Shown here in pieces: positions 1-13,100 of a stretch of 64,000 nt of DNA. Position numbers and translations under genes: made by a program. The notes under the pieces were generated by a model. It worked only from the letters and a program-made list of their open reading frames with translations, did no database searches and was not told the DNA's origin. Source of the DNA: Macropodus opercularis (taxonomy: Eukaryota > Chordata > Actinopteri > Anabantiformes > Osphronemidae); contig CM061097.1 of assembly GCA_030770545.1 (NCBI GenBank), positions 21,016,501 to 21,080,500 on the forward strand. Reading direction: 5' to 3'. The first letter of the stretch is position 1. Each line of letters opens with the position of its first letter.

Positions 1-640
1 GCTTGAACTGCTCCTCGTAGGTCCACTCGTGGTGCTGGGGCTGCGGGGGAGCCGACGGGGACTCTGAGCGGCGGCCCGGGACGAACGTCGCCGGGACCCT
101 GCTCATGAGCTGCATGTGGGCGCTCTTCGGCGACAGACAGCCGCCCTGGAGCGACGGCTGCCGGTGCTTGTAGTGGTTCAAGCCGTCGTCCCCGTCGTCG
201 TCCTCCTCATCCACGAGCTCCTGCTCCTCCGCGTCGTCTGCCTCCTCCTCGCGCTCCTTGTCGTCGCTGTCCGGTCTGGATGTGTTCGCGTCCTCGGGTG
301 CTCTGCGAACCTCCATGTGAGGCAGCGTCACCCCGGGGGACGAGGTGGCAACTCCGGCAGCCAGGGCGCCGCGCATCGCCGCCTGGTAGTGGCGGAAAGC
401 CAGAGTTTGTTGGTGTATCTGGGACTCGACCATGGACCGGAGGTCTTTCTCTTTTTCCGCCTGCCGGAGCTTCTCCTCCAGGGCCAGCCGAGCCGCCTGT
501 TGCCGCTGCAGGTTCTCCATGACCGCCTCTAGCTTCATGCCGCCGCCGGGCTGCTGGGGCTGGCTGCCGGGGAACAGGCTGTGGGAGGAGGCGGAGGGAG
601 CCTGGAGGGAAAGGCTGCTGGCGGGCGAGAAGGAGCCTTG
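1..640 (-). CDS. arid3c: arid3c, N-terminal coding exon (partial at window edge)
   Basis: ARID3 proteins are nuclear DNA-binding factors that recognise AT-rich sites through an extended ARID domain. Read on the minus strand, ATG at 538-536 opens MKLEAVMENLQRQQAARLA, which combines the ARID3A-type start (MKL.AVME) with the ARID3C block LQKQQAARLA. A coiled, charged segment follows (EEKLRQAEKEKDLRS), then an acidic run near residues 95-115, and the exon leaves the window in HEWTYEEQFK, the sequence just before the ARID domain in ARID3A and ARID3C. The ARID and REKLES domains lie outside. A good acceptor (pyrimidine tract then cag) sits at 641-642, so the exon runs from 640. The frame stays open from 640 to 538, so the true start may lie upstream (see 914-1027). 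ARID3C is preferred over ARID3A from the QQAARLA and HEWTYEEQFK matches, judged from memory. Confidence 0.85.
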
Positions 641-913
641 CTGCGAGGAGACGAGAGCAGAGGAGAGGATGGCGAAGTGATTACCAGCCACTTTACACAG
701 AGAAAAGCCACTCGCTACCAATTAGCCCCTTTACGCACACTGGCCCTTGGACTTTGGAGAGTAACCCGGTGGAAGGCAGGCACGTCCAGCACCACACCAC
801 GGTCCACTGGGCCGAACTTACCGAGCGCGTAAAGCAAGGTTCCCGGAACAGCGAGCGTCTGGAAAGCAATCACCTGTCGGGCGGAGTGAGAGAGACGGAG
901 CCTGTGCGCTTAC

Positions 914-1027
914 CAGAGCGGACTTAGTTGCTATGCTTGTGTTATCAACCATGCTTCCCTCCGTCGGACGCGTCGAAATGCTGTCAAGCGGACCAGACTC
1001 GGCTTCCAGTGCTGCCCCGTCCCGCAT
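914..1027 (-). CDS. arid3c: candidate upstream coding or 5' UTR exon of arid3c
   Basis: On the minus strand an open frame from ATG 1027 (weak context) or ATG 952 (A at -3, G at +4, strong context) runs to a donor CTCTG|GTAAGCG at 914/913. It ends in phase 0, and joining it to the acceptor at 641/640 keeps the frame that leads into MKLEAVMENL. The short version would add 13 residues (MVDNTSIATKSAL) plus 34 residues from 640-539. A stronger-looking donor (CTCG|GTAAGTT) at 822/821 would make this region purely untranslated, because it breaks the frame. Human ARID3C has no such extension that I know of, so 5' UTR is the simpler reading. Confidence 0.35.
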
Positions 1028-1260
1028 TCAGCAGCCGCGCATCGGGCTCTGGATGGTGGCGGAATTAAAGTGGAAACGTGTGTTGACTGCTGGAGCCCCG
1101 AGCTGCTTTTGGCAACAAGTGGCAACTGTAGTGAGAATGACCTCTGCAGGCAGAGATCAGCCTCCTGACACATCCGCTCACAGCTCCCCCTGCCCGAGCC
1201 GGCGGAGGCCACTCCTAGCTGCCCGGCGGCGATCCGTCATCATCAGCCTCTCCTGTCCGC
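1028..1260 (-). promoter_or_regulatory. probable arid3c promoter region
   Basis: The stretch just upstream of the arid3c 5' exon is richer in G+C and CpG than the flanking spacer (for example the gccggcgg and cccggcggcgatccg runs near 1198-1235). No TATA box is evident. The call rests on position and base composition only. Confidence 0.3.
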
Positions 1261-4200
1261 GTCTTATCGTATTGTTTGTCGCAGTAACGCACAGTACACG
1301 CGTTACGTGCATGCGTGTATTCTTGCGTTCTACCAGTGGGCAGTTGGTGACATTTGACCTCCCTGCTGCGTCTGCAAACTTCTCCCCAAATTAAAACAGC
1401 AAAGGGAGTTTTAGAAGAAGTTGGAGATAGGTTCAGAATCCATCCAGTAGGTTCCTGCGCGTGAAGAACGGCTGCTCCATCCTACTGTACGGCTGCGTTT
1501 ACCACAGAGAGCCTACAGTTAAGATCATTTAGCTGAAGCAAGTCAATCGTCATCGTCGTCACAAAGAAAGAAAGAACTGTTTTCTTCTTCTACTTCTCAG
1601 TTAACAGCTGCTCAGTCTTACATACAGACCTGGTTACGTCCAACCAAGTAGAAACACAACACGGTTACATTTACTGTGCAGCTTAAACTTGGTTTAACTT
1701 TTCATTATCCTCTTGTAACTGTCCATTACTGAGCAAAGACGAAAGCGTTGTATTGAGCTTTGTAAAAGGTAAAGACCTGTATTACTGCATATTGAGGAGA
1801 ATTCTCTAACTCGGTCATGGCAGTTTAAAACTAGCGTACGTTGAACCGAACGAGCTGCCAGCTTTGATTTCATGACCCTGCGTTGCTGTCTTGCACTCAG
1901 AGCTGTCCTCCCCTGCTGTTTGCTTCGTGTTCCTCTGAGGCCTGTGAGCCACTGGCACTAAAGGCCGGTGGTGAAAAGGCCTGTGAAAACATTGGTAACT
2001 TTCAGATTTGTGGCAAAAATCTACTTACTATTCTTTTAATGCTTTTACTTTTCCACGGCAGGTTCCTTGGTTTACAGTGAGCTGTTATTTGTCTTCTAGT
2101 TGTAATATTCACTGCACCTGAACTTTAACTTTAGTCAGTAGAGTTTCATTGTGGAGCTGAAATGTCTTGATAGACTGGTGCTTTGAGGGTTCCCTTCGCC
2201 GGACGGAGGGACTAAGCCCAAGCCCACGTCCTAGCAGCCACCAAACCCAGACACGCCTCCAGACTGACTGGACGCTGCCTTGTGCTGATGTGAAGGCGTG
2301 AACGTCTGCAGACAGGAGACTCCTGCTTCAGTCACGTCCCCTCACGGCTGAGTTGCTTCACTGGTGATAACTGACGCCGTAGGAGGGAATATGTGCTTCG
2401 TGTACCGTGCTTGAGTTCCCAGAGATCCAGAGTGACCCGTTCTTTCCCAGACGTTTGTAGAAGCAGTCTGGTGGGTGTCGATGTTACCTGTGGGCACAGA
2501 GGTCGAATGGTTTGAAGAGCACGATAACGTCCGATAATGTGCCGTATAAGCCGTAACTGTTACCTTCTTACTCCCCAACTACAAAACAAAAGCATTTACT
2601 GACACACGTGTCTCTGCTTCGCCATTATTACAGCACAGAAATGTCCAGGAAGGCACAGCACGCGCTGAAGGATGCTGTTACCCAGGAACTAACATGTACA
2701 ACACGAATGAAGCTATGACGATTAGGTGAAAACATACAAGACAAAGGTCCGTCCAGTTAGACACTGTAACACTGAGAGCTGGAATATGGCGCCAGCTAGA
2801 GGCAGACACACACACACACACACACGCACACACACACACACACAGACATCGTACACAAGCATCTTCTGCTGATTCGTGTGTGGGTAGATTTAAAATGATT
2901 TAGTGCAGCATAATTGCTGTGACGTAACCAAACACTTTGCCTCATTTAACATTATGTTTTTGCATTAAAAATAAAAAATAGGAACCACTCCTGCTTTGAT
3001 TATTGTACCAAGGACACCTTTGTGCTGAACACTAGCCACCGCACATCGACGCAGTCACCAAGTGCCATAAAATATTCAATTCTGCAGCGGCTTTGAGAGA
3101 ATGGATTTACTGGTGTGGGGAAAAGACAAGCAGACAAGATAAAGAATAAGCAGAGCAGATGTGGAGGTCAATAACGATCAGTGATATTGACTTAGTCAAC
3201 TGCAACAAACAACCTTTTCTATTGATTATATATTAACAAATGTATAAAAATCACATGATGTCTCTCTCTCTCTTGTTTATTAAATCTATATATGTATTCA
3301 TGCTATAAGTCATATCTAAGTTATGCACAAATCCCACATCATCGTCTTCAAGCATTAATAGTTTCGAAGATACAGACATTGCAAGTATTGACATTGTTGG
3401 TGTATTTTGAATCGTTAAATACTGTATATGAAAATGATCAGAACCCAGATGTGTCCTGAGCTCAGGGAGGCGTTGGAGAGGGTGACGTGCTACCACACCT
3501 GAGTTCAGCACAGGAAGAGAACCTTTGACCGGTCGGTACGAGTTTGGCTGCTCTTCACTGTCCACGCAGCAGGATGTGATAACTCCTTCAGTAATTGTCG
3601 CCAGAACTCACAGACTCGATTGGTTTTATTTAGTTATTCTTTGGCATTTGTTGCTTTCGTAATGTTTTTTTTATTTTTTAATTTCTTGCTGCTGAGCTAC
3701 TGTACAGATATACGTTATGGGGGAAACACGCCCTCAGAGGAGACGGATCACTGTGAATCGTGGAGGAGGTTGACGGTGCAACACTGCTGGTGACTTAGCT
3801 AGAACTGAGGGGACGCTTAACCAGCACAGCAGCAACGTGTCGTCCCACGTGGTTTACTCCTTCATGACTGGAAACCGTTCGGAGCCAAGTGTGTGCCAAG
3901 CTGAAATCAAAAGGCCACATAGACGTGAACCATGTTCTGGGTTTTTGCTTAATACATATAAGACCTCACGTCATGAAGTTTGGGCTATTGGTCGTTAGAG
4001 GAGCTGCAGCTCTTGAGACGAATTCTGAGCGAGCTCCAGATGAAGGGTTATCGACCGACCTGTACACCTTGAGCCATGGAGAGGCTGACCTCTCCATCCT
4101 GCCAGTGATTAACCTCCAGAGATTGTCGACCAAATCGCTGGATGCAATCAATCGCTTCACAACTGTCACACACTGACCACTTCCACTAATGATGACAAGC

Positions 4201-7182
4201 TAATTAGTCACTTCACACTGCGAGGGGCTCAACTATTCACTCGTTTCTTTTGCTTTCTTTATTCTGAACTCAACCAAGGTTTCATAGTAGCAGATACATG
4301 CTCACGGGTTTAACGCGGCTGTGGCTTGTGTTTCCTCATGGCTCCTGCTCTACTCTCTGACATTGTCTTACATTTAATAAAATACAATCCTATACGGATG
4401 AGAAAACAATGCAAACGTAACATTAAAGATAAGCAGCTTCACAGCTTTTAAGGGAAAAAAGAAAAAGTTACAAAGAGTTTTTTCATGTAGATTTCTACAG
4501 GTTAGGAATAAAGAGGCTTTTGGACAGAAACACTTCAGCTTTCATTGCAGATGTACAGATAAGCCGACGCAGCTCAAGTAGATTCAAGGCTGGTCAAATG
4601 TTCCTGAACTTACCAGATATTTACGTCTCCTAACGTCCGCCATGGTCACGTATGTACTGAAACAGGCCAGACACAGTGATGTCCACAGTTCTCTGAACTG
4701 ATGTTTCAAATCCACCTACACCAATGAAACCGAACTGTGCCAGAAACGTCCCATTGCTTCTGTCTTCTAGTGTTTTCAGTCTGGCTTTCTCATTCAGAAC
4801 CACTGCTCTGAGCGTTAACTAACACGTGCCACAGATTGATTCCTGCTACTGCACCTTGCACCTCGAGTTCACTAGGAAGCAGGACTGCATCTGGACACTT
4901 GCTGCTGGACCATCTGGACCTCGTCAGTAAATAACAGTCTGCATTTCGGCGTCCAGCTCAGGCAGACTGATCAGTGGATCAAAGGATTCGCTCAATGAAG
5001 CCTCTACGGCCTTCGCACTACGCAGTTATTAGACCTAAAGACAACAAATAAAGAACTAAACACATATAAATGTAGAGTTTGACGTCAGAACGTTGGGACG
5101 GAGGCGAAGCTGACATGTAAAATACGCTAATATCAAGTATCAAAATGATTATTTATTATTTTAAAGTGTTTAAAAAATATTACATATTTTCTTTGACGGG
5201 AGATAAATAATGGTTCAGACAATAAATAAATCCTTGTTCTGGCAGCAAATTTCCCATGAGCTACATTTTACATAGTAATAATTTCTCGGTCCTTTTTATT
5301 CCCATTGTTCTAATACAGAGCCCTCTGACAGAGTGACGTGGTCTTTTACTGCCCCCCGGTGGCGCCGACCTGTTTAACCCAATCTTCGTTATTATGCAGG
5401 TAGACAGAAATCATGAACTTCATAATAAAACGCATGTTATGATGACATATCAATACTTGTAAAAACGTAATTATCCATCAATGAATTAACCAAATGTATG
5501 TTGTTTGTGTTTTAGATGAGCATCTTTTCACTCCATTTATACATAATTCACATTAGCAGCACAGCAGTGAACTAAACATGAAATCTTCACACTGAAATGT
5601 GTAACTAAATAGATCAGTTTATGCCTAATGCCCGTACAAACACTGCAGTTTAATTAAGGAACAGAATTCACTAAGAGATGTTTTCAGAAAGAGCAGCTGT
5701 AGAATATTTAAAAGACACAAGGTACGAACCTAGTGACCAAGAAATCCAACAGCAGCCGTTCACACATATCTAATGCAAAACTCTGTGTGATTTAAGTGAA
5801 ATGTTTGTGTCTCACAGTCAAATGTCACGACCACCAACATTTAGTTTACGCTGAACTGAGAGGATGAGGACCCTCGTCTGTTTTGTAGGTTTTGATTTTG
5901 TGCATGGAGAAAAACAGCAGAAGCTCAGTCTCAAATGGACGCGTGTGTCTGCTGAGAGGACGGCAGGTGATGTCACTTCTCACAGTGAAGCCATGGCTTG
6001 AGGTGTGTGGCATCAGTGAGAATGAAACCAGTACATCTGCATGTGACCAGGGAAGAAGAGGAGCCTGGGAGAATGGAGTCCAGAGTAGAGATGGTCAGAA
6101 AGCACAAAATTCAGAACACAGTCACTATCCAGGTCTGCTCCAAGATCAGATGAATGAGGCATCTATCAATTAGCACAGACACCTGGGTCCAAGTTAAGGT
6201 GAGGAGGAATCACAAGGTTCCACTTCCCCTCCACGATTACGGTGAGGTAACATGGTTACTCTGAATAAGCCTCAGGACACTGTAATCACATCCATCAAGG
6301 AAAACAGGAAGCAAGTTGTAGTGAACTGTTATGATTCTTTAATGGGCTACGTTGCTGATCGATGGCTGTGGTGAACCTGAACTGCAGGAACCTCATACAG
6401 GTTTAGTAGAGAAGCAAAAGATAATTACTCAGCTCCAACCTCTGAATCACGCAGGCATGCGCCAAGAGATCCAGCTGGTTCCGCTGAACACTAGATGCTC
6501 GTAAGTGAGCGCGCATCAGACTTAAAGGGAAGGTTTCCAGCACCTTACCGAGTCCTTCAAAACAAGCCAACACGTGACGTACAGTAACAGAGTGAAATCA
6601 GGTAAAGAGTGAGACAGGAAAGTGCTCACAGCCACAGCAAGCGTTTGGCGCGTGTGTTCCAGGCAGATCACATATTCTCATTGCATTTTAAACACGTTTT
6701 CTGAAGCTGGTTTCCAGGCTACACAGAACCAACGGTGAGCTGTCTGCAACTACCTATACTAGAAGGTAGCAGAAGGTGACATGTCTACTAGCTGTTTAAC
6801 ATTGAGGTCACAGAGGGTGGGTCAAAGGAATCCATCTACACCTAGGTTGTCAATGAAAGCAACAGAGGAACCGAGCTTTGATTTAGGCAAAAATAAATGT
6901 GAGCCGCAAATTAAATATTGACATAAACGTTTGTGCATAGTGTCAACCAACCTTCACCTTGTTGTGTAACTGAGCATCGCAATTATGAAAAAACTCCATT
7001 ATATTACACCAGGAAGAGAGAAAACATCTCACTACTGGTGAGTGAAGAGAGGCAGCAGCACAGCATGTCGAGGCCGTGGTCGCACCCAAGGCGTCGCTCT
7101 ACTCTGTACGTTGTCACACTTTCACACTGAGCCTCAGACCAGCTCTGAAACGCTAACGAGCATCCACTGGTTCACGCTGGGC
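1261..7182. other. spacer between arid3c (5' side) and mamdc2 (3' side)
   Basis: About 5.9 kb with no gene I can recognise. The few open frames of 80-105 codons mostly start at non-ATG codons and resemble nothing known to me. It must contain the mamdc2 3' UTR next to 7183. Candidate minus-strand polyadenylation signals (TTTATT on the plus strand) occur near 5295, 5152, 4259 and 3282, but none can be chosen from sequence alone. A CA repeat lies at 2805-2844. The segment around 5150-5300 is AT-rich. Confidence 0.6.
2805..2844. repeat. (CA)n microsatellite
   Basis: About 20 CA units with one CG interruption, in the arid3c-mamdc2 spacer. Confidence 0.95.
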
Positions 7183-10100
7183 TCATTTCTCAATCTCATT
7201 GATGTACTCTGAGAAGCCTGAATACGGGGCCGCGTCACCAGGGTCTAGGAAACGAGACGACAAGCGCGTTAGTTCAGTTCAATGAGCCATGCACAGAGTA
7301 CTGCACTAACAGAATAAAGACACGTACCTTCGCACGGTCCCCTGGTGAAACTGATGTCATCAATAGCAATGTCACTGCGTAGTGATGGGCCGCGGATGGC
7401 TTCAAATATAATCTGCCAGAAGCATCAAGTACAGTTAGGTCCGTACATATTTAACACGCGATCAGCTGTTGACTCTTCACACCAGAACAACGGATGATTT
7501 ATTTAAATCTGGATGAAGCAAGGCAAAGGAAATGGCATCAGTATTTCCAACAAATACATAACCTACTGTATAAACCACTGTAACTACTACTATCTGCTAC
7601 TGACTGGAGTAGTAGCATCGACTGCAGGTTGTGAAACACTCATATTAGGTTTAGATGATGAGCCTGGTGGGAACATATTCCACAGAGGTCTGCCAACAGC
7701 CGCTAACGTACCTGGTGTCGGTCCTCGCAGTAGTAGTCCACCCTGGCCCTTATCCAGCTGACGCTCTGCTCGCCACGCCGTCTCCACAGCAGAGAGTCCC
7801 GCTCCCTTCTGCCGTGACGCAAAAGCACACTCAGAATCCCCACGCCGGACCCATACATGTGGTAATAGAAGGTCAGGCACTGAGAGGATGCAGAGCCTCG
7901 CAGGTCAGAGGTCAGCAGCCGAGCTTTGTGGCCCGGACGCATGAGCGAGGCTTCGATGTACATGAAATGACCTGGAAGAAGCACACACACGCCTGTTTGC
8001 CGTACTGAAACACAACAAGCACACATGCTGCTCTGAAAGGCCTCATGTAGGTGATGCAACACGTTACTTCAGGAGGTAAACTGCTGGTCAAACCTGGTGT
8101 TGATTCTTTTGTTGTGTTTGTAATTGTAACATTGTATATTAAGTATATATATAAGTCTGAAATTGTAACACAGCGGATCATTACTTCAGCAAATTAAGGT
8201 CATTCAATCCAAAAACGGATTTGGTCTGATGGATGCATCTGGGAGCTTTTTGGTTCCAACTGTTGTTAGACATACAGAGAATGAAAACAGTCTGTGAGGT
8301 TCAGTTTCCACTGTGAAGTGAAACATAAAGGAGGAGTAGGACTGAAAAGAGTGAAGGTGTGGCTGAACTTTTGACTGGTGCTGTACACGTCCCTTCATCT
8401 GGAACAGCCTCAGCAGCAGGACACAATAGCGTACTGTAAGCACGTAAACTCCGCTTTCACGTGACACGACCTCGGCAGCTGTCTTGTCCGGGGCAGTTCC
8501 CTCCACATGAATGAACAAAGCAATGGACGAGGAAATGACTCACCCACCCCTGTAGTGTGGTCTCCCCTGGGTCCTGTGTAAGAGGTGGGTGTGTGTCCTC
8601 GCACACGCAGCCAGTTGGCCTTGTCTTCCTTCTGATCCTGGATGTAGCCACAGACCCCGCTTTCAAAGTTGCACTGTCCTGGGAGGGAGCCTGCGGAGCA
8701 AAGAGAGTAATGGCTGACGTTAAGGCCAAACTATCACCTGGAGTCACACACGTTTTTGGAGGATGTCTGAGTTTAGTTTCATGTAGGAAACATTGTCGCT
8801 GCTAACAATGGCAAACCTGGCTTAAGCTGCTGTTATGTAGCATAAGAGCAATCAGCTCAGGCACATCACTCCCTGCGTGTTGTAACCTCCTAATAAAACC
8901 TCATGTTCCAGTGTCTTTTAAAGATAATAATAATAATTTGACCTGTTGTGATTTGACAGTCCCCCAGGCTGACGGTGATGTCGTCAATAGCTACTAGACC
9001 ACAGTCCCAGAGGTTCATACATACGCTGACAAACACGATCTGAAAAGCAGAGAAAACATTGAATACAGCTGTTTAGGGAGCGACCGTGTCTTTCATGTGT
9101 GTCCTCCCCGTCATCCATCCCTCTGTCTACCTTAGAAAGCATGGGCTTCATGTAGGTAATCTCAACCTCGGTCCAGACAGCTCTTGTGGTGTCAGGCAGG
9201 CTCCAAACCTTTTCCAGGGCCACGTTGTTCTCATCATAAATGTAAAGAAGCAGGCCGCTGTCTGCGGTTCGAAAGCCATGAATCAGGTAGTAGAACCTCA
9301 GGCAGTATTTGTGGTTTCCCGGTAAGAAGGGCCCATGAAGCCGACCCACGTAACCAGGTCTCGAAGTGAAACGAGTGTCTGCCATGAGGAAACAGCCTGA
9401 CAAGGAAGGAAGGAGGAAGGAGGAAACAAAGAAGCTGGTGTTTAGACTAGCAGCTGATGCACAGAAGTGATTTGGACTCAGATGATGTCAAGTACAACAT
9501 GAGCATGTTTATGATTTGAGACTCTTGGACCAGATAGACTGATTGAGTTAGAACTGAGGTGAGATTAGGTCTGGTTAAGATCAATATATCAATATATAAA
9601 CACCAATCTGATCGTGCGTCATCATTTATGGGTCGGTTACCAACTTGGATGAATACTGTAGTAACCATTTCAGCTCTGCACACGTTCCCTATAGCAAGGC
9701 ACCGCATCCGGCAGGTTTCTGATCTGTCTGGTCCCGTTTCTCTCTAGCTGTGTGTAACCAGTAACCAGCTGGAGTGGAACCTGTGTGAGCGCGACTCCTT
9801 TATCCTGGGGTCACCTCTAATCTGCTGAGGTGCTGGTCGGTGGCACGGGCTTGTGTTTCATCTTCCAAAACCTTTTATCAGCCACAGCCGTTTCTCATTT
9901 ACTACATTCACCTGGTACATTTCACTTTCTGCCTGTGCTAAACAGCAGGTAGCTGCTAGTTGAAAATAATTTATGGTGAAGCTCCCGCTTCCTGTCTGTA
10001 CCAATAACTATTCCAATCACTTTCACCTGAGTCTCTCCCTCTGCTCAGCTTACTGTAAATACTGTGGCCTTAGTCTGTCACGAACTTTCGAACTGCTGGT

Positions 10101-13100
10101 TGCTGATCCTGGTCACATGACTCCGTTTCATGCCTATCGTCGTGTGTGTCTTGCCAAGTCAGGTTTACGAGATCAAGTTCTTGCTCAAGCAGATTGGATC
10201 AAGATTTAAGTTGTTTGTGAAACTATGTATCATGTTTTGCCCAAGAGGATCTACCCAAGCACCACCAGGGTTAAGGAGGATCTATTCATGTTTATTTTGA
10301 GACTCATGAAAGTATTTTTCCTGTTTATTTATGCCTTAACTTGGCTTCTGAGGTTCTGGATTAACTTTATGTTTTGATCTTATGGTGAACTCAGTAACCC
10401 ATGCCATGTGCTCGAAAACGTTTGCTCCCACGATGCCTTGCTCTCCATGTTACCTGGGGGCTCTGCCATGCTTTGCCCTCCTACCTGTTTGTTTGACAGT
10501 TCCTAGTTCATTTTGGACCTTCTTCAGGAGAAGTCGAGGTTTTACTTTTATCTAATCACGTTTCCCAAACTTGACATCAGACATCACTCCCCACGCTGCT
10601 CTGCCATCACACTGGTAACTCTCCATCCACGTAGCTGCCATCCTTCCTCCATCCAGCTTCTCCAACTAGCTTCTCGTGGGCCACTTGTCTCATCACTCAC
10701 CTAACTCTGTAAGTTAGCAATTCTGTGTAGAGAACACGGTACCGACCCGAAGGCTGCGGTGCTTCTCTAACAACAAGCCCTGGTGACCCCTGAACTTAAA
10801 GGCCTGCTGAAGGAGAAGAGGAGGGCTTTTAACTCAGGGGACAGAGAGGAGCAGAGGAGAATTCAGCATGAACTCAAATACCCAAGAGCAGCTACAGGAG
10901 GAAGCTCGAGGAGCAGTTGGAGCAGAACCAAGTCAGAGATGTGTGAGAGGCCTGAAGAGCATCTCTGGCCACGGACAGATCAGAGGAGCAGGGGCGGCTG
11001 GTGAAGATCAGGACAACGAGTTAAACCTGTTCAACAGATTTGACTCCAGTCCCTCCACTTCACACATCTCCAGCCCAGAGGCTACGCCCCCACCCACGCA
11101 CTCACACCATCCACACCATCCTCCTCCGTGAACAGCCCATCGTTGCCACCACCACCACCCCTGTCTCCCTAACATCAGACCAGGTGAGGAGAGAACTGAG
11201 GCTAAAGACCAGCTGCAGGTCCAGACGGCATCAGTCCTGCTCAGGAACTGTGCTGACCAGCTCTGTGGGGGGTCACGTACATGTTTAACCTGAGCCTGGA
11301 CCCTGTGCCTGTTCTGTGGAAGGCCTCCTGTGTGGTTCCGGTTCCTAAGACTACGCTAAGGAGCCAAACCACTACAGACCAGTTGCCCTGACCTCCCACC
11401 TGATGGAGACCATTGTAAAAATTGTAAATGTGTATAATGGGTAATTTTCTTTGTACCTTAATATTTTTGTAGGTGTTGTAACAATTGAATTTCCCCACTG
11501 GGATCAATGAAGAATTATCTGATCTGATCTTCTTAACACTGTTGTCTGCAGTAGAGTTTCACTCACCTGATCCTGTGGTGTGGTCTCCTATTCTGTAGGC
11601 GTTAGGTTTGACTGAAACCCTGCTCCACACCTTGGTCTCCGTTGTCTCCTGATAGTACAGACACAAGCCCTCCTCAAAATCACAGTTCGCTGTAGATGGA
11701 TCAACAGTTGGCTCTGGAACACAAAACGCACCGTTAGGCTCAGCTGAGGATCACATCGTGAAAATGCCCCTCACGGAACCATACGGGTCGCGGAGCATGA
11801 CGTCCACAGCAGCTTGATGCCAGCGTTACCAGGTTCTGAGGCGTCGTATACGGTTTAACAGTGATGCATTTTTCATTTGTTCATAAGTTACATGTTCGGC
11901 AGCTGGAGTTTCTGGTTTGGTTTATTTTAAAAGCCTTAATTCCTTTATTTCCATTAACTTTATTGTTGACTGTGATCTGTTCTCCCTCACTTGTATTAAA
12001 ACCCTCATTTGTGTTGTGTCCTTGTTCGGATCGTCACCGTTTCACTGCCAACGCTGTTCTTCTGGATTCACGCTCTGTTGCTTACCTGGAGGTCAAGCCT
12101 GATGACCACTTGATGTGAGGGATTCTCGATTCCTGCCATGTCTGATTGTGCTTCACTGATGAGTGGAGGTGTTTTGTGCTCTGGGCAGAAGTCAGAAAAC
12201 CTCCCATCAATTCTGGATCTTTGCTCTTGTTTTTGAATGGGACTGTTTTACACAAACCTCTGCTCCCACTATTTCGTGTCTGTGTGAGTCCCCAGCTCGT
12301 CCCCAGCTCAGCTAATGGTGAGCTACTGTATTTCTGTCCAGTCTCGAAGCAAAACTCGTCTTGGACATTGAACAGCTTTTGTGGACTGAGATAAAGGATT
12401 ATTCGCTGAACTCTTGCAGAAATGTTTGTCTGTGTCTTAGATGCAGAACCTTGGTCGTGAACAGAGACGGTGAAATGCTGGTTCCAATACGTCAGATTCC
12501 ATCCACATTGCATTCATCTGGTTCACCTACTCACCGCTCCGTACCCTCCGTACCCTCCGTAACCCTCGTAACCTCCGTACCCTCCGTACCCTCCGTACCC
12601 TCCGTAACCCTCGTAACCTCCGTACCCTCCGTACCCTCCGTACCCTCCGTAACCTCCGTAACCCTCCGTAACCTCCTGCTTCCTCTTCTATCTCACTGTC
12701 CTGTTGAACGTGTCCACAGAACCCAACGCCACCGCGCCTGCTGTTCAAGGTTACCACCTCAACTTTAAATGCACTATACTGCAGAACAAGCCTTGGTTCT
12801 GTCTGTCCTTTCTTTAGGCTCTTTATAAATTAAACAGCCTCACGTTTTCCTTTTATTTTACGTTTCCCACGTTTTCCAAATTACAGTGACTTTGTTGTAG
12901 ATCAAATTTTAGACAAATTAATGCAGAAGACCAGGATGGAGACAAACTAATCGTAATCAATGCAAAACTTTAGAAAATTATAAATAGCAATGGTGCACAT
13001 TTATCTTCTTCTGAATCAGCTGAAAAGCTGCCGAAGTCGGTCTGACCAGAGATGTAATTCACGCATGGATCCTGTAATGGTCACATGCGACATGTGAGAC

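Noticed and set aside
116..532. 138-codon plus-strand frame at the window start
   Set aside because: It is antisense to the arid3c exon, which has conserved family sequence.
3251..3565. 104-codon minus-strand frame in the arid3c-mamdc2 spacer
   Set aside because: It starts at GTG, not ATG, and shows no family resemblance or splice context.
9830..10510. another LTR-like stretch in mamdc2 intron 8
   Set aside because: Only the general flavour of sequence suggests it; no termini or target duplication were found.
12527..12757. Arg/Val-rich repeat protein on the minus strand
   Set aside because: It is the translation of the 9-base minisatellite in a mamdc2 intron.
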